Shown here piece by piece: positions 18,104 to 25,580 of a stretch of DNA of 64,000 nucleotides. Position 1 is the stretch's first letter. Each line of letters starts with the position of its first letter. The position numbers and the translations under genes are program-made. The stretch comes from Ralstonia insidiosa (GTDB lineage: Bacteria > Pseudomonadota > Gammaproteobacteria > Burkholderiales > Burkholderiaceae). The notes below the pieces were generated by a model that ran no database searches, was not told the DNA's origin, and saw only the letters and a program-made list of their open reading frames with translations. The stretch lies in NCBI RefSeq assembly GCF_008801405.1, contig NZ_VZPV01000001.1, positions 1,736,001 to 1,800,000 of the forward strand, given 5' to 3'.

Positions 18104-18601
18104 ATGATGACTCTGGAGCAACTCGGCATCCTGCACCGATCGCAAATCGAGGCGTGGCTGGCCGTTACGGAAGAAGCTGTTGACGGCGTCAACCGCCTGA
18201 TCGGGCTGAATCTCCAGGCACTCAAGGCCGGCTTTGGAGAGACGGAGCAGTGCCTGCACGAGGCGGCCGGCGCGCAGGATGCCGGACAGTGGTTCGGTGC
18301 GCAGGCGCGGTTTCTGCAGCCTGCCGGCGAACGTGTCTCCGGCTATACGCGCAACTTCATCGAGATCGGTGTGCAGACGCAGAACGGCATCACGCGCGCG
18401 CTGCAGCGTCATGGTGATGAAGTGCGTCGTCAATGGGGCTTCGTCGCAGAGAACCTGGCCGACGCTGCGCCCCCGGGCGCCGAGGTGGCCGTGAAGTTTC
18501 TCAAGGCAACGGTCGGGCTGGAAGTGGCGGCTGCTGAAGCCGCAGAGGCGGCCGTATCCGAAGCAAGTGGCGTAACCGACAAGAACGACGCCGCACATTG
18601 A
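18104..18601 (+). CDS. phasin family protein
   Basis: A 165-residue, mostly helical, Ala-rich protein. The layout EQLGILHRSQIEAWLAVTEE ... GVNRLIGLNLQALKAGF ... near the N-terminus and the helical, amphipathic remainder match phasins. These coat polyhydroxyalkanoate granules and control their number and size, which fits a Ralstonia host. GGGAG lies eight bases before ATGATG. The C-terminal 30 residues (AAAEAAEAAVSEA) are low-complexity. It may be a granule-associated paralogue, not the main PhaP. Confidence 0.8.
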   Translation: MMTLEQLGILHRSQIEAWLAVTEEAVDGVNRLIGLNLQALKAGFGETEQCLHEAAGAQDAGQWFGAQARFLQPAGERVSGYTRNFIEIGVQTQNGITRALQRHGDEVRRQWGFVAENLADAAPPGAEVAVKFLKATVGLEVAAAEAAEAAVSEASGVTDKNDAAH

Positions 18602-18750
18602 GTACTCCTCCACACGGGGGAGGTTCGTCGGCAGTGGGCCGACATGGATTTCGGCGCAGTCCTACAGGGCGTTGCGGGCAGGCTTCGATACGCGCGCCAG
18701 GCGCCGATTTCTACACTTCCTACATGTCCATCAACATGAAGGAGGTGATC

Positions 18751-18825
18751 GTGCCCTACCTGGTTGCATGGTTCCTGGGCCTTCCCGCGTTCGTGTTGCT
18801 GCTGATGTGGCTGTTCGTGCATTGA
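18751..18825 (+). CDS. 24-residue single-membrane-segment microprotein
   Basis: A GTG start gives VPYLVAWFLGLPAFVLLLMW plus LFVH, one hydrophobic helix. The 12 bases just before the GTG (AAGGAGGTGATC) are a perfect complement of the 16S rRNA 3' end, so translation should be strong. In-frame ATGs at 18724 and 18736 would give 33 or 29 residues but have no ribosome-binding site of their own. It lies between the phasin gene and another small gene on the same strand. Function unknown; a helper of a membrane complex is possible. Confidence 0.55.
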   Translation: MPYLVAWFLGLPAFVLLLMWLFVH

Positions 18826-18864
18826 TGCGCGCAGCCCGATCCCTCAACGCGAACCGGAGGATGT

Positions 18865-19098
18865 ATGACCTTCCGAGGCGATTGCAAGATCGAAGTCTCT
18901 GCCTATGAAATTTCCCCCAACGCCTGGCGCGCAGAAGTCAGCATCCTGCGCGTGAGCGACGGTGAAATCCTGTTGCCGCGTACCACTGTGCGCGAATCGA
19001 TCAACACCTATTCGAATGCAGGCACCGCACTTGAAGTTGCGCGGGCCTATGCAGAGGCGATGATCACTGCGGGTCAGTTCGATTGCAGCCCGGCATGA
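18865..19098 (+). CDS. conserved small protein of unknown function
   Basis: A 77-residue soluble protein starting MTFRGDCKIEVSAYEISPNAW, with mixed alpha/beta character and no signal peptide. CGGAGG lies four bases before the ATG, which decides the start over the out-of-frame ATG at 18861. I do not recognise a named domain. The neighbours are a membrane microprotein upstream and a Pro/Tyr-rich exported protein downstream, all on the plus strand. Confidence 0.75.
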   Translation: MTFRGDCKIEVSAYEISPNAWRAEVSILRVSDGEILLPRTTVRESINTYSNAGTALEVARAYAEAMITAGQFDCSPA

Positions 19099-19240
19099 CA
19101 AGACGCGGTGGTGGCCTTGTGGCGTTACGTTCTGTTACTAAATCGTCAGCACCGTATCACCTGTGTCTAAGGCCCTGAATACAATACAGATACCGTAATC
19201 GGCGCTGGTGCAGCTCTGACCCGGTGCCTTTAAGCAGTAG

Positions 19241-19564
19241 GTGATGACAATGATTCGACGTAATGGGCTGTTGATTGCAGGTGCAGCCGCACTGGCCGTG
19301 CTGGCGGTGCCGCAGATGGCGTCGGCGCACGTAAGCGTCGGCATTGGGATTGGTGTGCCGGTTGCACCCGTGTATGTGGCGCCGGCTCCGGTCTATTATC
19401 CGCCCCCGCCGCCGGCGTACTATCCGCCACCGCCGCCGGTCTACTATGGCGCACCGGCACCCGTGTACTACGGCCCGCCGCCTGTCGTGGTGGGCCCGGG
19501 TTGGTATCGCTGGGGTCCGCGCTATCGCTACTACGATGGCTATCACTGGCGTCGCTGGCGCTAA
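19241..19564 (+). CDS. Pro/Tyr-rich exported protein
   Basis: A 107-residue protein with a clear signal peptide (residues about 1-30, ending MASAHV). It is followed by an unusual low-complexity body of repeated PVYYPPPPP / YYPPPPPVYYG blocks and a Trp/Arg/Tyr-rich tail, YRYYDGYHWRRWR. It is probably periplasmic or cell-surface. Proteins of this type are common in Burkholderiaceae but no function is established. The start could also be the ATG at 19250 (MIRRNG). A strong terminator follows directly. Confidence 0.85.
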   Translation: MMTMIRRNGLLIAGAAALAVLAVPQMASAHVSVGIGIGVPVAPVYVAPAPVYYPPPPPAYYPPPPPVYYGAPAPVYYGPPPVVVGPGWYRWGPRYRYYDGYHWRRWR

Positions 19565-19582
19565 GCCGCACATCGCACACAC

Positions 19583-19608
19583 AAGGCTCCTTCAGGAGCC
19601 TTTTTCTT
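19583..19608 (+). terminator. terminator after the Pro/Tyr-rich protein gene
   Basis: Stem AAGGCTCC / GGAGCCTT with TTCA loop, followed by TTTCTTT. Confidence 0.9.
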
Positions 19609-19639
19609 TGCGAGTGCCAGCAAATTCGTGTACCGAAGA

Positions 19640-19727
19640 CGCCGCGGCGATCGGCAACCAGGACGCGATGGCATGGTGCACTGTCGCATCGCAACATCAG
19701 GCCCGGGCTATTCCCGGGCTTTTTCTT
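19640..19727 (+). ncRNA. candidate small RNA ending in a strong terminator
   Basis: A second intrinsic terminator (GCCCGGG / CCCGGGC at 19701-19719, then TTTTTCTT) stands about 100 bases after the one that already ends the preceding gene, with no reading frame between. A weak promoter-like pair (TTGCGA, 17 bases, TACCGA) lies between the two terminators. A short RNA of roughly 80-90 bases is the simplest explanation. The 5' end is a guess. Confidence 0.35.
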
Positions 19728-19960
19728 GATACATCTTCGGCGCGTGCACTGCGTGCTAAGGTCGGCAAGAAGAACTGGCGCGCGGCGCATGCGCGACGAT
19801 ACTGGAGACACGAGATGTATCGGCTCATTTGCATCAGGTAGACAGGATCACGCTGTAGCAGCGACGCAGGCCAATGGCATACTTTCGCCCTATGCGAGCC
19901 CACTGCCAGCAACCCGCAGCCTTCGCACACTTGCATCACCACAACCAAGGAGAACGCGTC

Positions 19961-20374
19961 ATGAAAACCAAGCCCTGCCTGTGCCAGGACGATGTCACCA
20001 AGATCCTGGATGCCGCCGAGAAGGAAGCACGCGCGCACCAGTGGGCCGTGACAATTGCCGTGGTTGACGATGGCGGCCATCTGATGGGCCTGCGCCGCAT
20101 GGACGGCTGCGCCACCATCTCGTCGTACATCGCACCGGAGAAGGCGCGTACGGCCGCGCTGGGCCGCCGTGAATCGAAGGTCTACGAAGACATCATCAAC
20201 AACGGCCGCATCTCGTTCCTGTCGGCGCCGCATCTGCAAGGCATGCTCGAAGGCGGTGTGCCCGTGCTGGTGGAAGGCGTATGCGCCGGTGCAGTCGGTG
20301 TGTCGGGTGTGAAGTCGGCGGAAGATGTGCAGATCGCCAAGGCGGGCATCGCCGCCGTGCACGTGATCTGCTGA
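19961..20374 (+). CDS. GlcG/HbpS family (DUF336) protein
   Basis: A 137-residue protein starting MKTKPCLCQDDVTKILDAAE, with VAVVDDGGHLMGLRRMDG-like sequence (here TIAVVDDGGHLMGLRRMDG) and a glycine-rich VGVSGVKSAEDVQIAKAG end. These are the GlcG/HbpS fold signatures. Homologues bind haem or small ligands, or are found with glycolate genes; this copy stands alone. The ATG at 19961 follows AAGGAG; the upstream frame extension is not family-like. The location before hemP is suggestive of haem metabolism but the genes are convergent, so this is only context. Confidence 0.88.
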   Translation: MKTKPCLCQDDVTKILDAAEKEARAHQWAVTIAVVDDGGHLMGLRRMDGCATISSYIAPEKARTAALGRRESKVYEDIINNGRISFLSAPHLQGMLEGGVPVLVEGVCAGAVGVSGVKSAEDVQIAKAGIAAVHVIC

Positions 20375-20408
20375 GTTGCCGATCGCGAAGACGCGAATCG
20401 AAGGAGAA

Positions 20409-20439
20409 GGGCGCGGCGCAGGTCGCGCCCTTTTTCTTT
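20409..20439 (+). terminator. terminator after the GlcG-type gene
   Basis: Stem GGGCGCG / CGCGCCC followed by TTTTTCTTT. Confidence 0.87.
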
Positions 20440-20598
20440 GGGCGCTCGCCCGGATGGGAACTGGCGGGAAAGAACGGCTTGGCTGGCAGTCGTCCGGCAG
20501 ACGGGTCTGGTGTCTGCCAACGCGAAGTGACGATGGCTGGCTACTGCCGAATGTCTCCTGAGAGAGACGTCCCCACAAAAGTCAGTACGTGCTGCGTG

Positions 20599-20874
20599 CT
20601 ACTTGGTCAGGATCAGTTTGCCGAAGCGCGTGACGCGCAGCGTGTAGATCGCACCGTTGTGGCGGATGGCGACAGCGCTCTGGCCGGCAAACAATTGTTC
20701 GGAGGTCATGACCCGCGTATCACCGATGGTTGCGGGGATGGCTTCAACGGTTGGTGCTGCTGCAGGCGCGGTGGCCGGTGCGGCATTGAGGCCAGCCGGG
20801 CGCTGACGGGCCACGATGACGTGGCGACGGCGGGTCACGGTGCGTCCTGCATCTTGGTGTTCGGCAGCATTCAT
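20599..20874 (-). CDS. hemP: hemin uptake protein HemP
   Basis: A 91-residue protein whose last 40 residues carry the HemP signature: TSEQLFAGQSAVAIRHNGAI followed by YTLRVTRFGKLILTK. The first half is Ala/Pro-rich and variable. HemP/HmuP proteins act in haem-uptake gene expression; in Burkholderia and Bradyrhizobium HmuP is an activator of haem receptor genes. The ATG at 20874 (MNAAEHQ) was chosen; a further upstream start at 20913 would overlap the regulatory region. A strong Fur box lies 68 bases upstream. No haem receptor gene is adjacent. Confidence 0.85.
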   Translation of the reverse strand: MNAAEHQDAGRTVTRRRHVIVARQRPAGLNAAPATAPAAAPTVEAIPATIGDTRVMTSEQLFAGQSAVAIRHNGAIYTLRVTRFGKLILTK

Positions 20875-20941
20875 GGTGAAGGTCCTGGCTGGCGGAAAAG
20901 CGTTGACTGGCAAGGGATTCCAGCGAATGCCAAGCAGTCTA

Positions 20942-20960
20942 AATGAGAATCGTTATCATT
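20942..20960 (-). promoter_or_regulatory. Fur box upstream of hemP
   Basis: AATGAGAATCGTTATCATT matches the Fur-box core AATGATAATCATTATCATT at 17 of 19 positions and lies just upstream of hemP, so iron repression of hemP by Fur is expected. Confidence 0.88.
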
Positions 20961-21004
20961 ACAAGCGACATCTGACGATGTGCTGATGGCTGCCCGCCGG
21001 CCCT

Positions 21005-21034
21005 GAAAAAAGAAACCGGGCACATGGCCCGGTT
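21005..21034 (-). terminator. terminator after the BCCT transporter gene
   Basis: Stem AACCGGG / CCCGGTT; on the minus strand it is followed by TTCTTTTTTC. Confidence 0.85.
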
Positions 21035-21039
21035 GCGTC

Positions 21040-23055
21040 TCAGGTATGACCCGGCGCTTCGCGCAGGAGGGTCGTGCGCTCGTCTGTGCGTTGGGCGCGG
21101 TAGCGCTCGTAGTGGCGCAGGATGTCGGCGATGATCTCTTCGCCGCGCAGGTACTCGATGTCGTAGCCCTCGCGACCGTCTTCGAAGAAAGTGACGGGCT
21201 CATGGGTGAGCGCGTGGTCGGGTGCCGCTGCCTGGCTTGGTGTCGCGACGGGCAGCGCTTTGCTTGCGCTGCGCACGCCGTAGACGAAATCGCGGTCCGA
21301 TGGATCGGGGATGACCAGGCGCACGCTGTCTTCGGCTTCGAGCACGTGCGCCTCGATACCGCGCCGGCTCAGTTCCGTCACCACGTCGTTCATGGCGGGC
21401 CGCACATGCGTGGCGAGGAAGGCGCGCACGTCGGCCTCGGTGGACGGGTTCACCATCTGCGCAAGACGCTGGCGCCAACGCTGGCCACTCCAGAAGGATG
21501 TGGCAGGAGCCAGTTCGCGCGAGTAGTGCGCGCGGTCAGCCGACATGCCACGCCACAGGCCATAGCAGAGCAGCAGCATGATGATCGCGACCGGCAGGGC
21601 AGCAATCAGCGTCATCGCCTGCAAGGCCTTGAGGCCGCCGGCCAGCATCAGGATGGCGGCCGTTGCCCCGAGCACGACCGCCCAGAACAGCCGTTGCCAC
21701 ACCGGTGAATGCACGGCGCCACGCGAGGCGATCGTGTCGATCACGAACGCGCCGGAATCGGCCGAGGTCACGAAGAACACGGCGATCAGCACGATGGCCA
21801 GCCACGACAGCGCCGTGGTGCCGGGAAAGTAATCGAAGAAGTGGAAGAGCAGGGCATCGACATTGCCTGCGGTGCGCGCGAGGTCGCCGGCTGCCTGATG
21901 GGTGTCGAGCCAGATCGCGCTGTTGCCGAAGGCGGTCATCCACAGCAGGTTGAACGCGGTCGGCACGATCAGCACGCCGATCACGAACTGCCGCACCGTG
22001 CGCCCGCGTGAGATGCGCGCAATGAACATGCCGACGAACGGCGACCACGACACCCACCACGCCCAATAGAGAATCGTCCAGCCGCTGAACCAGCCGGACG
22101 AGTTAGGTGGGGTGTAGGCAAAGGTGCGGAACGACAGGTTGACCAGGTTCGACAGGTAGTTGCCGACGTTCTCGCTGAACGCCTGCAGCAGAAAGACGGT
22201 GGGGCCCGCAATGATGACGAAGGCCAGCAGCAGGAAGGCCAGCGTCAGGTTCAGCTCCGAGAGCCGGCGCACGCCGTTGCCGAGCCCCGACGCGGCCGAC
22301 GCACCGGCCAGCAGCACCACCACGCAGATGAGGCCCACGCGGAAGGTGTCGGAATCGGTTTGCCACCCCGCCACCTGATGCAGGCCCGCGCCGAGTTGCA
22401 GCACGCCGTAGCCAAGCGTGGTGGCAATGCCGGCAATCGTACCGATCAAGGCAAAGGCATCTACCCCATGGCCCAGCACACCGTTGATGCGCTCACGCAG
22501 GATGGGATACAGGCCCGAGCGCATGGTGAGCGGCAAGTTGTAGCGGAACGCGAAGTACGCCAGCGCCAGGCCCATCACACCGTAGATGGCCCAGGCATGC
22601 AGGCCCCAGTGGAAGAAGGTGGAGAGCATCGCTTCGCGCGCGGCAAGGGCAGTCTGCGGTGCGACGGTCGGCGGTTGCAGGTAGTGCTGCATCGGCTCAC
22701 CCACGCCGAAATACATCAGCCCGATGCCCATGCCGGCTGCGAAGAGCATCGCCGTCCAGGAGACGAAACTGAACTCGGGTTCGGCCTCGTCGGGGCCCAG
22801 GCGGATGTCGCCGAACCGGCTGGCCGCCACGATGATCAAGAACACCAGGAAGCCCGTAACCGCCAGCATGTAGAACCAGTCGAAGTGCCCTGTGACCCAG
22901 CGTTGTGCGACGCCGAAGGCGCGATCGGCCAACTCGGGCTGTACGGTGCACAGCACGAGCAGCAGGACCAGTACGACCAGCGATGGCACAACGACCTGTG
23001 GAACCAGGGTGGTGCGCGGCGGCGCGATGTCGGCAGGGGCGGGAGAGCTTGCCAT
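21040..23055 (-). CDS. betT: BCCT family transporter, choline/betaine type
   Basis: A 671-residue inner-membrane protein with twelve hydrophobic segments and a long hydrophilic C-terminal tail of about 150 residues, as in BetT. The BCCT signature WWVSWSPFVGMFIARISRGR is near residue 330, with FFHWGLHAWAIYGVMG earlier. It imports choline or another quaternary amine with Na+ or H+ for osmoprotection. The ATG at 23055 has an AAGGA site; the frame extends 32 codons upstream without support. The long C-terminus suggests osmotic control, as known for BetT. No bet catabolic genes are adjacent, so the substrate is inferred. Confidence 0.88.
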   Translation of the reverse strand: MASSPAPADIAPPRTTLVPQVVVPSLVVLVLLLVLCTVQPELADRAFGVAQRWVTGHFDWFYMLAVTGFLVFLIIVAASRFGDIRLGPDEAEPEFSFVSWTAMLFAAGMGIGLMYFGVGEPMQHYLQPPTVAPQTALAAREAMLSTFFHWGLHAWAIYGVMGLALAYFAFRYNLPLTMRSGLYPILRERINGVLGHGVDAFALIGTIAGIATTLGYGVLQLGAGLHQVAGWQTDSDTFRVGLICVVVLLAGASAASGLGNGVRRLSELNLTLAFLLLAFVIIAGPTVFLLQAFSENVGNYLSNLVNLSFRTFAYTPPNSSGWFSGWTILYWAWWVSWSPFVGMFIARISRGRTVRQFVIGVLIVPTAFNLLWMTAFGNSAIWLDTHQAAGDLARTAGNVDALLFHFFDYFPGTTALSWLAIVLIAVFFVTSADSGAFVIDTIASRGAVHSPVWQRLFWAVVLGATAAILMLAGGLKALQAMTLIAALPVAIIMLLLCYGLWRGMSADRAHYSRELAPATSFWSGQRWRQRLAQMVNPSTEADVRAFLATHVRPAMNDVVTELSRRGIEAHVLEAEDSVRLVIPDPSDRDFVYGVRSASKALPVATPSQAAAPDHALTHEPVTFFEDGREGYDIEYLRGEEIIADILRHYERYRAQRTDERTTLLREAPGHT

Positions 23056-23138
23056 GTAGGATCCTTCTGATTGCGGGGATGGCCGCAAAAGTACCGCCAG
23101 CGCCGCTCCTTTGCAAATGGAAGGAGCCAGAAATGACA

Positions 23139-23162
23139 AACCCCCGTGCAAAGACGGGGGTT
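23139..23162 (-). terminator. hairpin downstream of exbD
   Basis: Stem AACCCCCGT / ACGGGGGTT with 6-base loop, 35 bases after the exbD stop on the minus strand; only a short TTTG follows, so it is a moderate terminator. Confidence 0.7.
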
Positions 23163-23196
23163 CGAGCCGGTGTGGCGGGATGTTGTGTCAGCTGCC

Positions 23197-23610
23197 TTAG
23201 TTGCGCTCAGGCTCCGTCACGAAGCCGATGCGCGCCAGGCCTCCACGCTGGATGGCCGCCATCACCTGAGCGACACGCTCGTAGCGGACGTTGCGATCCG
23301 CACGCAGGTGCATCTCCGGTTGCGGCTGCTGTTGCGCGGCCTGTGCAATGTTGGCCTGCAGCGTGGCTTCATCCACCGGCTGGTTGTTCCAGAACGCCTG
23401 ACCTTGCGCGTTGATCTCGACATTCACGCTTTGCGGCTTGGCGTCGTCGGGTTTGTTCGATGCGCGCGGCAGGTCGATCTTCACCGCGTGGTTGATCACA
23501 GGAATGGTGATGATGAAGATGATGAGCAGCACCAGCATGACGTCGACCAGCGGCGTCATGTTGATCTCGTTCATCACCTCGTCATCGTTGTCGAAGGTAC
23601 CGAAGGCCAT
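23197..23610 (-). CDS. exbD: TonB-system energiser subunit ExbD
   Basis: A 137-residue protein with a short cytoplasmic N-terminus, one membrane helix holding the essential protonatable aspartate (Asp23 in NMTPLVDVMLVLLIIFII) and a periplasmic domain. ExbD with ExbB forms the proton channel that energises TonB. AAGGAGAG precedes the ATG. It is the last gene of tonB-exbB-exbD, 11 bases after exbB. Confidence 0.95.
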   Translation of the reverse strand: MAFGTFDNDDEVMNEINMTPLVDVMLVLLIIFIITIPVINHAVKIDLPRASNKPDDAKPQSVNVEINAQGQAFWNNQPVDEATLQANIAQAAQQQPQPEMHLRADRNVRYERVAQVMAAIQRGGLARIGFVTEPERN

Positions 23611-23621
23611 CGTGGCTCTCC

Positions 23622-24350
23622 TTACTGCTGCTTGACCGAGGCCAGACGGACGCTGGCATCGTCGCGCGAGGCACCCGGACGCAGGCGCGCACCGGTCACG
23701 AAGTAGGCGTGCAGGTCATGCGCGAAGCGGTTGAGCTTGGCGATGATGGACTTGTTGCCACGCGTGAGCGCGTTGTAGCCCAGCACGGCCGGAATGGCCA
23801 CGGCCAGACCGAAGGCCGTCATGATGAGCGATTCGCCAACGGGGCCCGCCACCTTGTCGATGGTCGGCACGCCCGATGCGCCGATACCCAGCAGGGCGTG
23901 ATAGATGCCCCACACCGTACCGAACAGGCCCACGAACGGTGCCGTCGAACCCACCGAGGCCAGCACGGCCAGGCCCGATTGCATCTGGCCGACCGACTCA
24001 TCAATGGCGCTCTTGAGCGAACGCGTCAGCCAGTCAGAGATGTCCATCACATCGTGCAGTTGCGGCTGGCTGGCGCGGTGGTGCTGCGCGGCTTCTCGGC
24101 CGGTTTGCGCGAGTGCGTAGAACGGGTTGTCCTTTGGACTGCCAAGCGTCTGCATGGCGTGGTCGAAGTCGTCGGAGTGCCAGAAGCGCTTTTCAGCGCC
24201 TTGCGCCATGCCTTTCAGGCGCACGATGTCCCACGCCTTGGTGAGGATGACGATCCACGAGGCGAGCGACATGATCAGCAGCAGAATGGCCGTGCCGCGC
24301 GCGACGATATCGCCTTGTGTCCAGAGATGGGAAAGACCGAGTTCCTGCAT
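23622..24350 (-). CDS. exbB: TonB-system energiser subunit ExbB
   Basis: A 242-residue MotA/TolQ/ExbB-family membrane protein with three hydrophobic helices. The conserved VGLFGTVWGIYHALLGIG and later PVGESLIMTAFGLAVAIPA segments line the proton path. It lies between tonB (36 bases) and exbD (11 bases) and works with them in the inner membrane to power outer-membrane uptake of siderophores, haem or vitamin B12. Confidence 0.95.
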   Translation of the reverse strand: MQELGLSHLWTQGDIVARGTAILLLIMSLASWIVILTKAWDIVRLKGMAQGAEKRFWHSDDFDHAMQTLGSPKDNPFYALAQTGREAAQHHRASQPQLHDVMDISDWLTRSLKSAIDESVGQMQSGLAVLASVGSTAPFVGLFGTVWGIYHALLGIGASGVPTIDKVAGPVGESLIMTAFGLAVAIPAVLGYNALTRGNKSIIAKLNRFAHDLHAYFVTGARLRPGASRDDASVRLASVKQQ

Positions 24351-24386
24351 GATGAGTGTCCTGAATTGAGCGAGAGACGGATCGGA

Positions 24387-25037
24387 TTAATTATCGAGCT
24401 TGAAGACATACGGCTTGCTTGCCACAACGGGCACGGCATGGCCGTTCTGCTTGTACGGGGTGCACTTGATGGAGCGGGCCGCTTCAGTGGCGGCACGGTC
24501 CAGACGCGGTGAACCGGAAGACGACGTGAGCGCCACGTTGGTGACCTCACCTGCAACGCCGATGGAGAGTTTGACCATGGCGCGGCCTTCCTCGCCCATC
24601 TTTTGCGACATCGACGGATACACGGGCTGCGGATCGCTGCACTGGATATCGTTGATGCCCACGCTGATCGGGCCACTGGGCGCCGGGGCCGGTGCGGGTT
24701 CTGCGGGCGGCGCGGGTGGTGCAGGCGGCGTGGCCGGCGCCACGGGTGCGTTGTCCGACGGCGGCAGGTTGGGCGTCGGCATCGGTGTCGGCTTGGGTTG
24801 CGCCACCGGCTTGACGATGTTCACCTGCTTGGGCGCTTCCTGTTTGACCGGCTGCTGCTTGGGCGGCTCCGGCTGCTTGATGGGCTCTGGCGTGGCGGGG
24901 ATGAGGTTGACCTGCAGCTCAGGCGGCTCCTCCTTGCTCAGTGGCGACTTGATCAGGCCAAGCTGAATCAGCATCAGCACGCCCGCGTGCAGCAACAGCA
25001 CGACCACCAGAATCTTGAGAGTACGAGGGTGAATCAT
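24387..25037 (-). CDS. tonB: energy transducer TonB
   Basis: A 216-residue protein with one N-terminal membrane anchor (about residues 7-27, LVVVLLLHAGVLMLIQLGL), a long Pro/Lys/Glu-rich periplasm-spanning linker (PEPPKQQPVKQEAPKQ, PAPPAPPAEPAPAP) and a C-terminal TonB domain (PVYPSMSQKMGEEGRAMVK onward). It couples the ExbBD proton motive force to TonB-dependent receptors. The ATG at 25037 is preferred to the TTG just upstream. It heads the tonB-exbB-exbD operon; iron regulation is likely from a Fur box about 290 bases upstream. Confidence 0.94.
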   Translation of the reverse strand: MIHPRTLKILVVVLLLHAGVLMLIQLGLIKSPLSKEEPPELQVNLIPATPEPIKQPEPPKQQPVKQEAPKQVNIVKPVAQPKPTPMPTPNLPPSDNAPVAPATPPAPPAPPAEPAPAPAPSGPISVGINDIQCSDPQPVYPSMSQKMGEEGRAMVKLSIGVAGEVTNVALTSSSGSPRLDRAATEAARSIKCTPYKQNGHAVPVVASKPYVFKLDN

Positions 25038-25122
25038 CAACGACCGGGAATCGAGAGCGGAAAAAATAGGGCGGAGTGCGGCAATGGGCCTTGGCAGAGC
25101 AACCGTTCAACAAGGCTCGGCT

Positions 25123-25188
25123 TCAGCGCTTGCCGAACACGATGAGCGAAACCCCGATGCTGATCAGCAGACTCAGGAGCAGTTCCAT
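25123..25188 (-). CDS. possible 21-residue membrane microprotein in the tonB leader
   Basis: On the minus strand an ATG at 25188 opens MELLLSLLISIGVSLIVFG followed by KR and TGA, a single hydrophobic helix with a positive C-terminus. It lies between the Fur box and tonB on the same strand, so it would be co-transcribed. The ribosome-binding site is weak (aggcgcc). It could be a chance frame. Confidence 0.35.
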   Translation of the reverse strand: MELLLSLLISIGVSLIVFGKR

Positions 25189-25322
25189 GGCGCCTAGTGT
25201 TGGTGTCGGCAGGGTCGCTGCCGACATGACAGGTATTTTAGGCCCGCAACATGCAACAGTGTTGCGAAAGTCGGGGTGCGACTTTGTTTCAGCCTATTGC
25301 AGCGATAAGAAAAAGTATAAAC

Positions 25323-25341
25323 GATAATGATTCCTATTTGC
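25323..25341 (-). promoter_or_regulatory. Fur-box-like site upstream of tonB operon
   Basis: Read on the minus strand the site is GCAAATAGGAATCATTATC, matching the Fur consensus GATAATGATAATCATTATC at 14 of 19 positions with a perfect right half. A TATACT-like -10 follows on the same strand. It is 286 bases from tonB. Confidence 0.6.
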
Positions 25342-25580
25342 GAAAAATCCCATGATCCTTTCGACGTCTTTCGTGGGGCGGGCTGCACATCCAGATGACG
25401 GATAGCGGAGAACTGGCTGCCCAGGCGCTTTGATCGTATGGGCTCAGCGGGCCCGCAATTTGCGGGCATGGGGGTCGACCCGGGTACGCTGCACGCGCAA
25501 ACACGCTAGGATGAAAAGCATTCAAACACGGTGACCGGCCGGCCAACCGTGAACGGGGAAGCGGTGAATAGGGGGCGACC

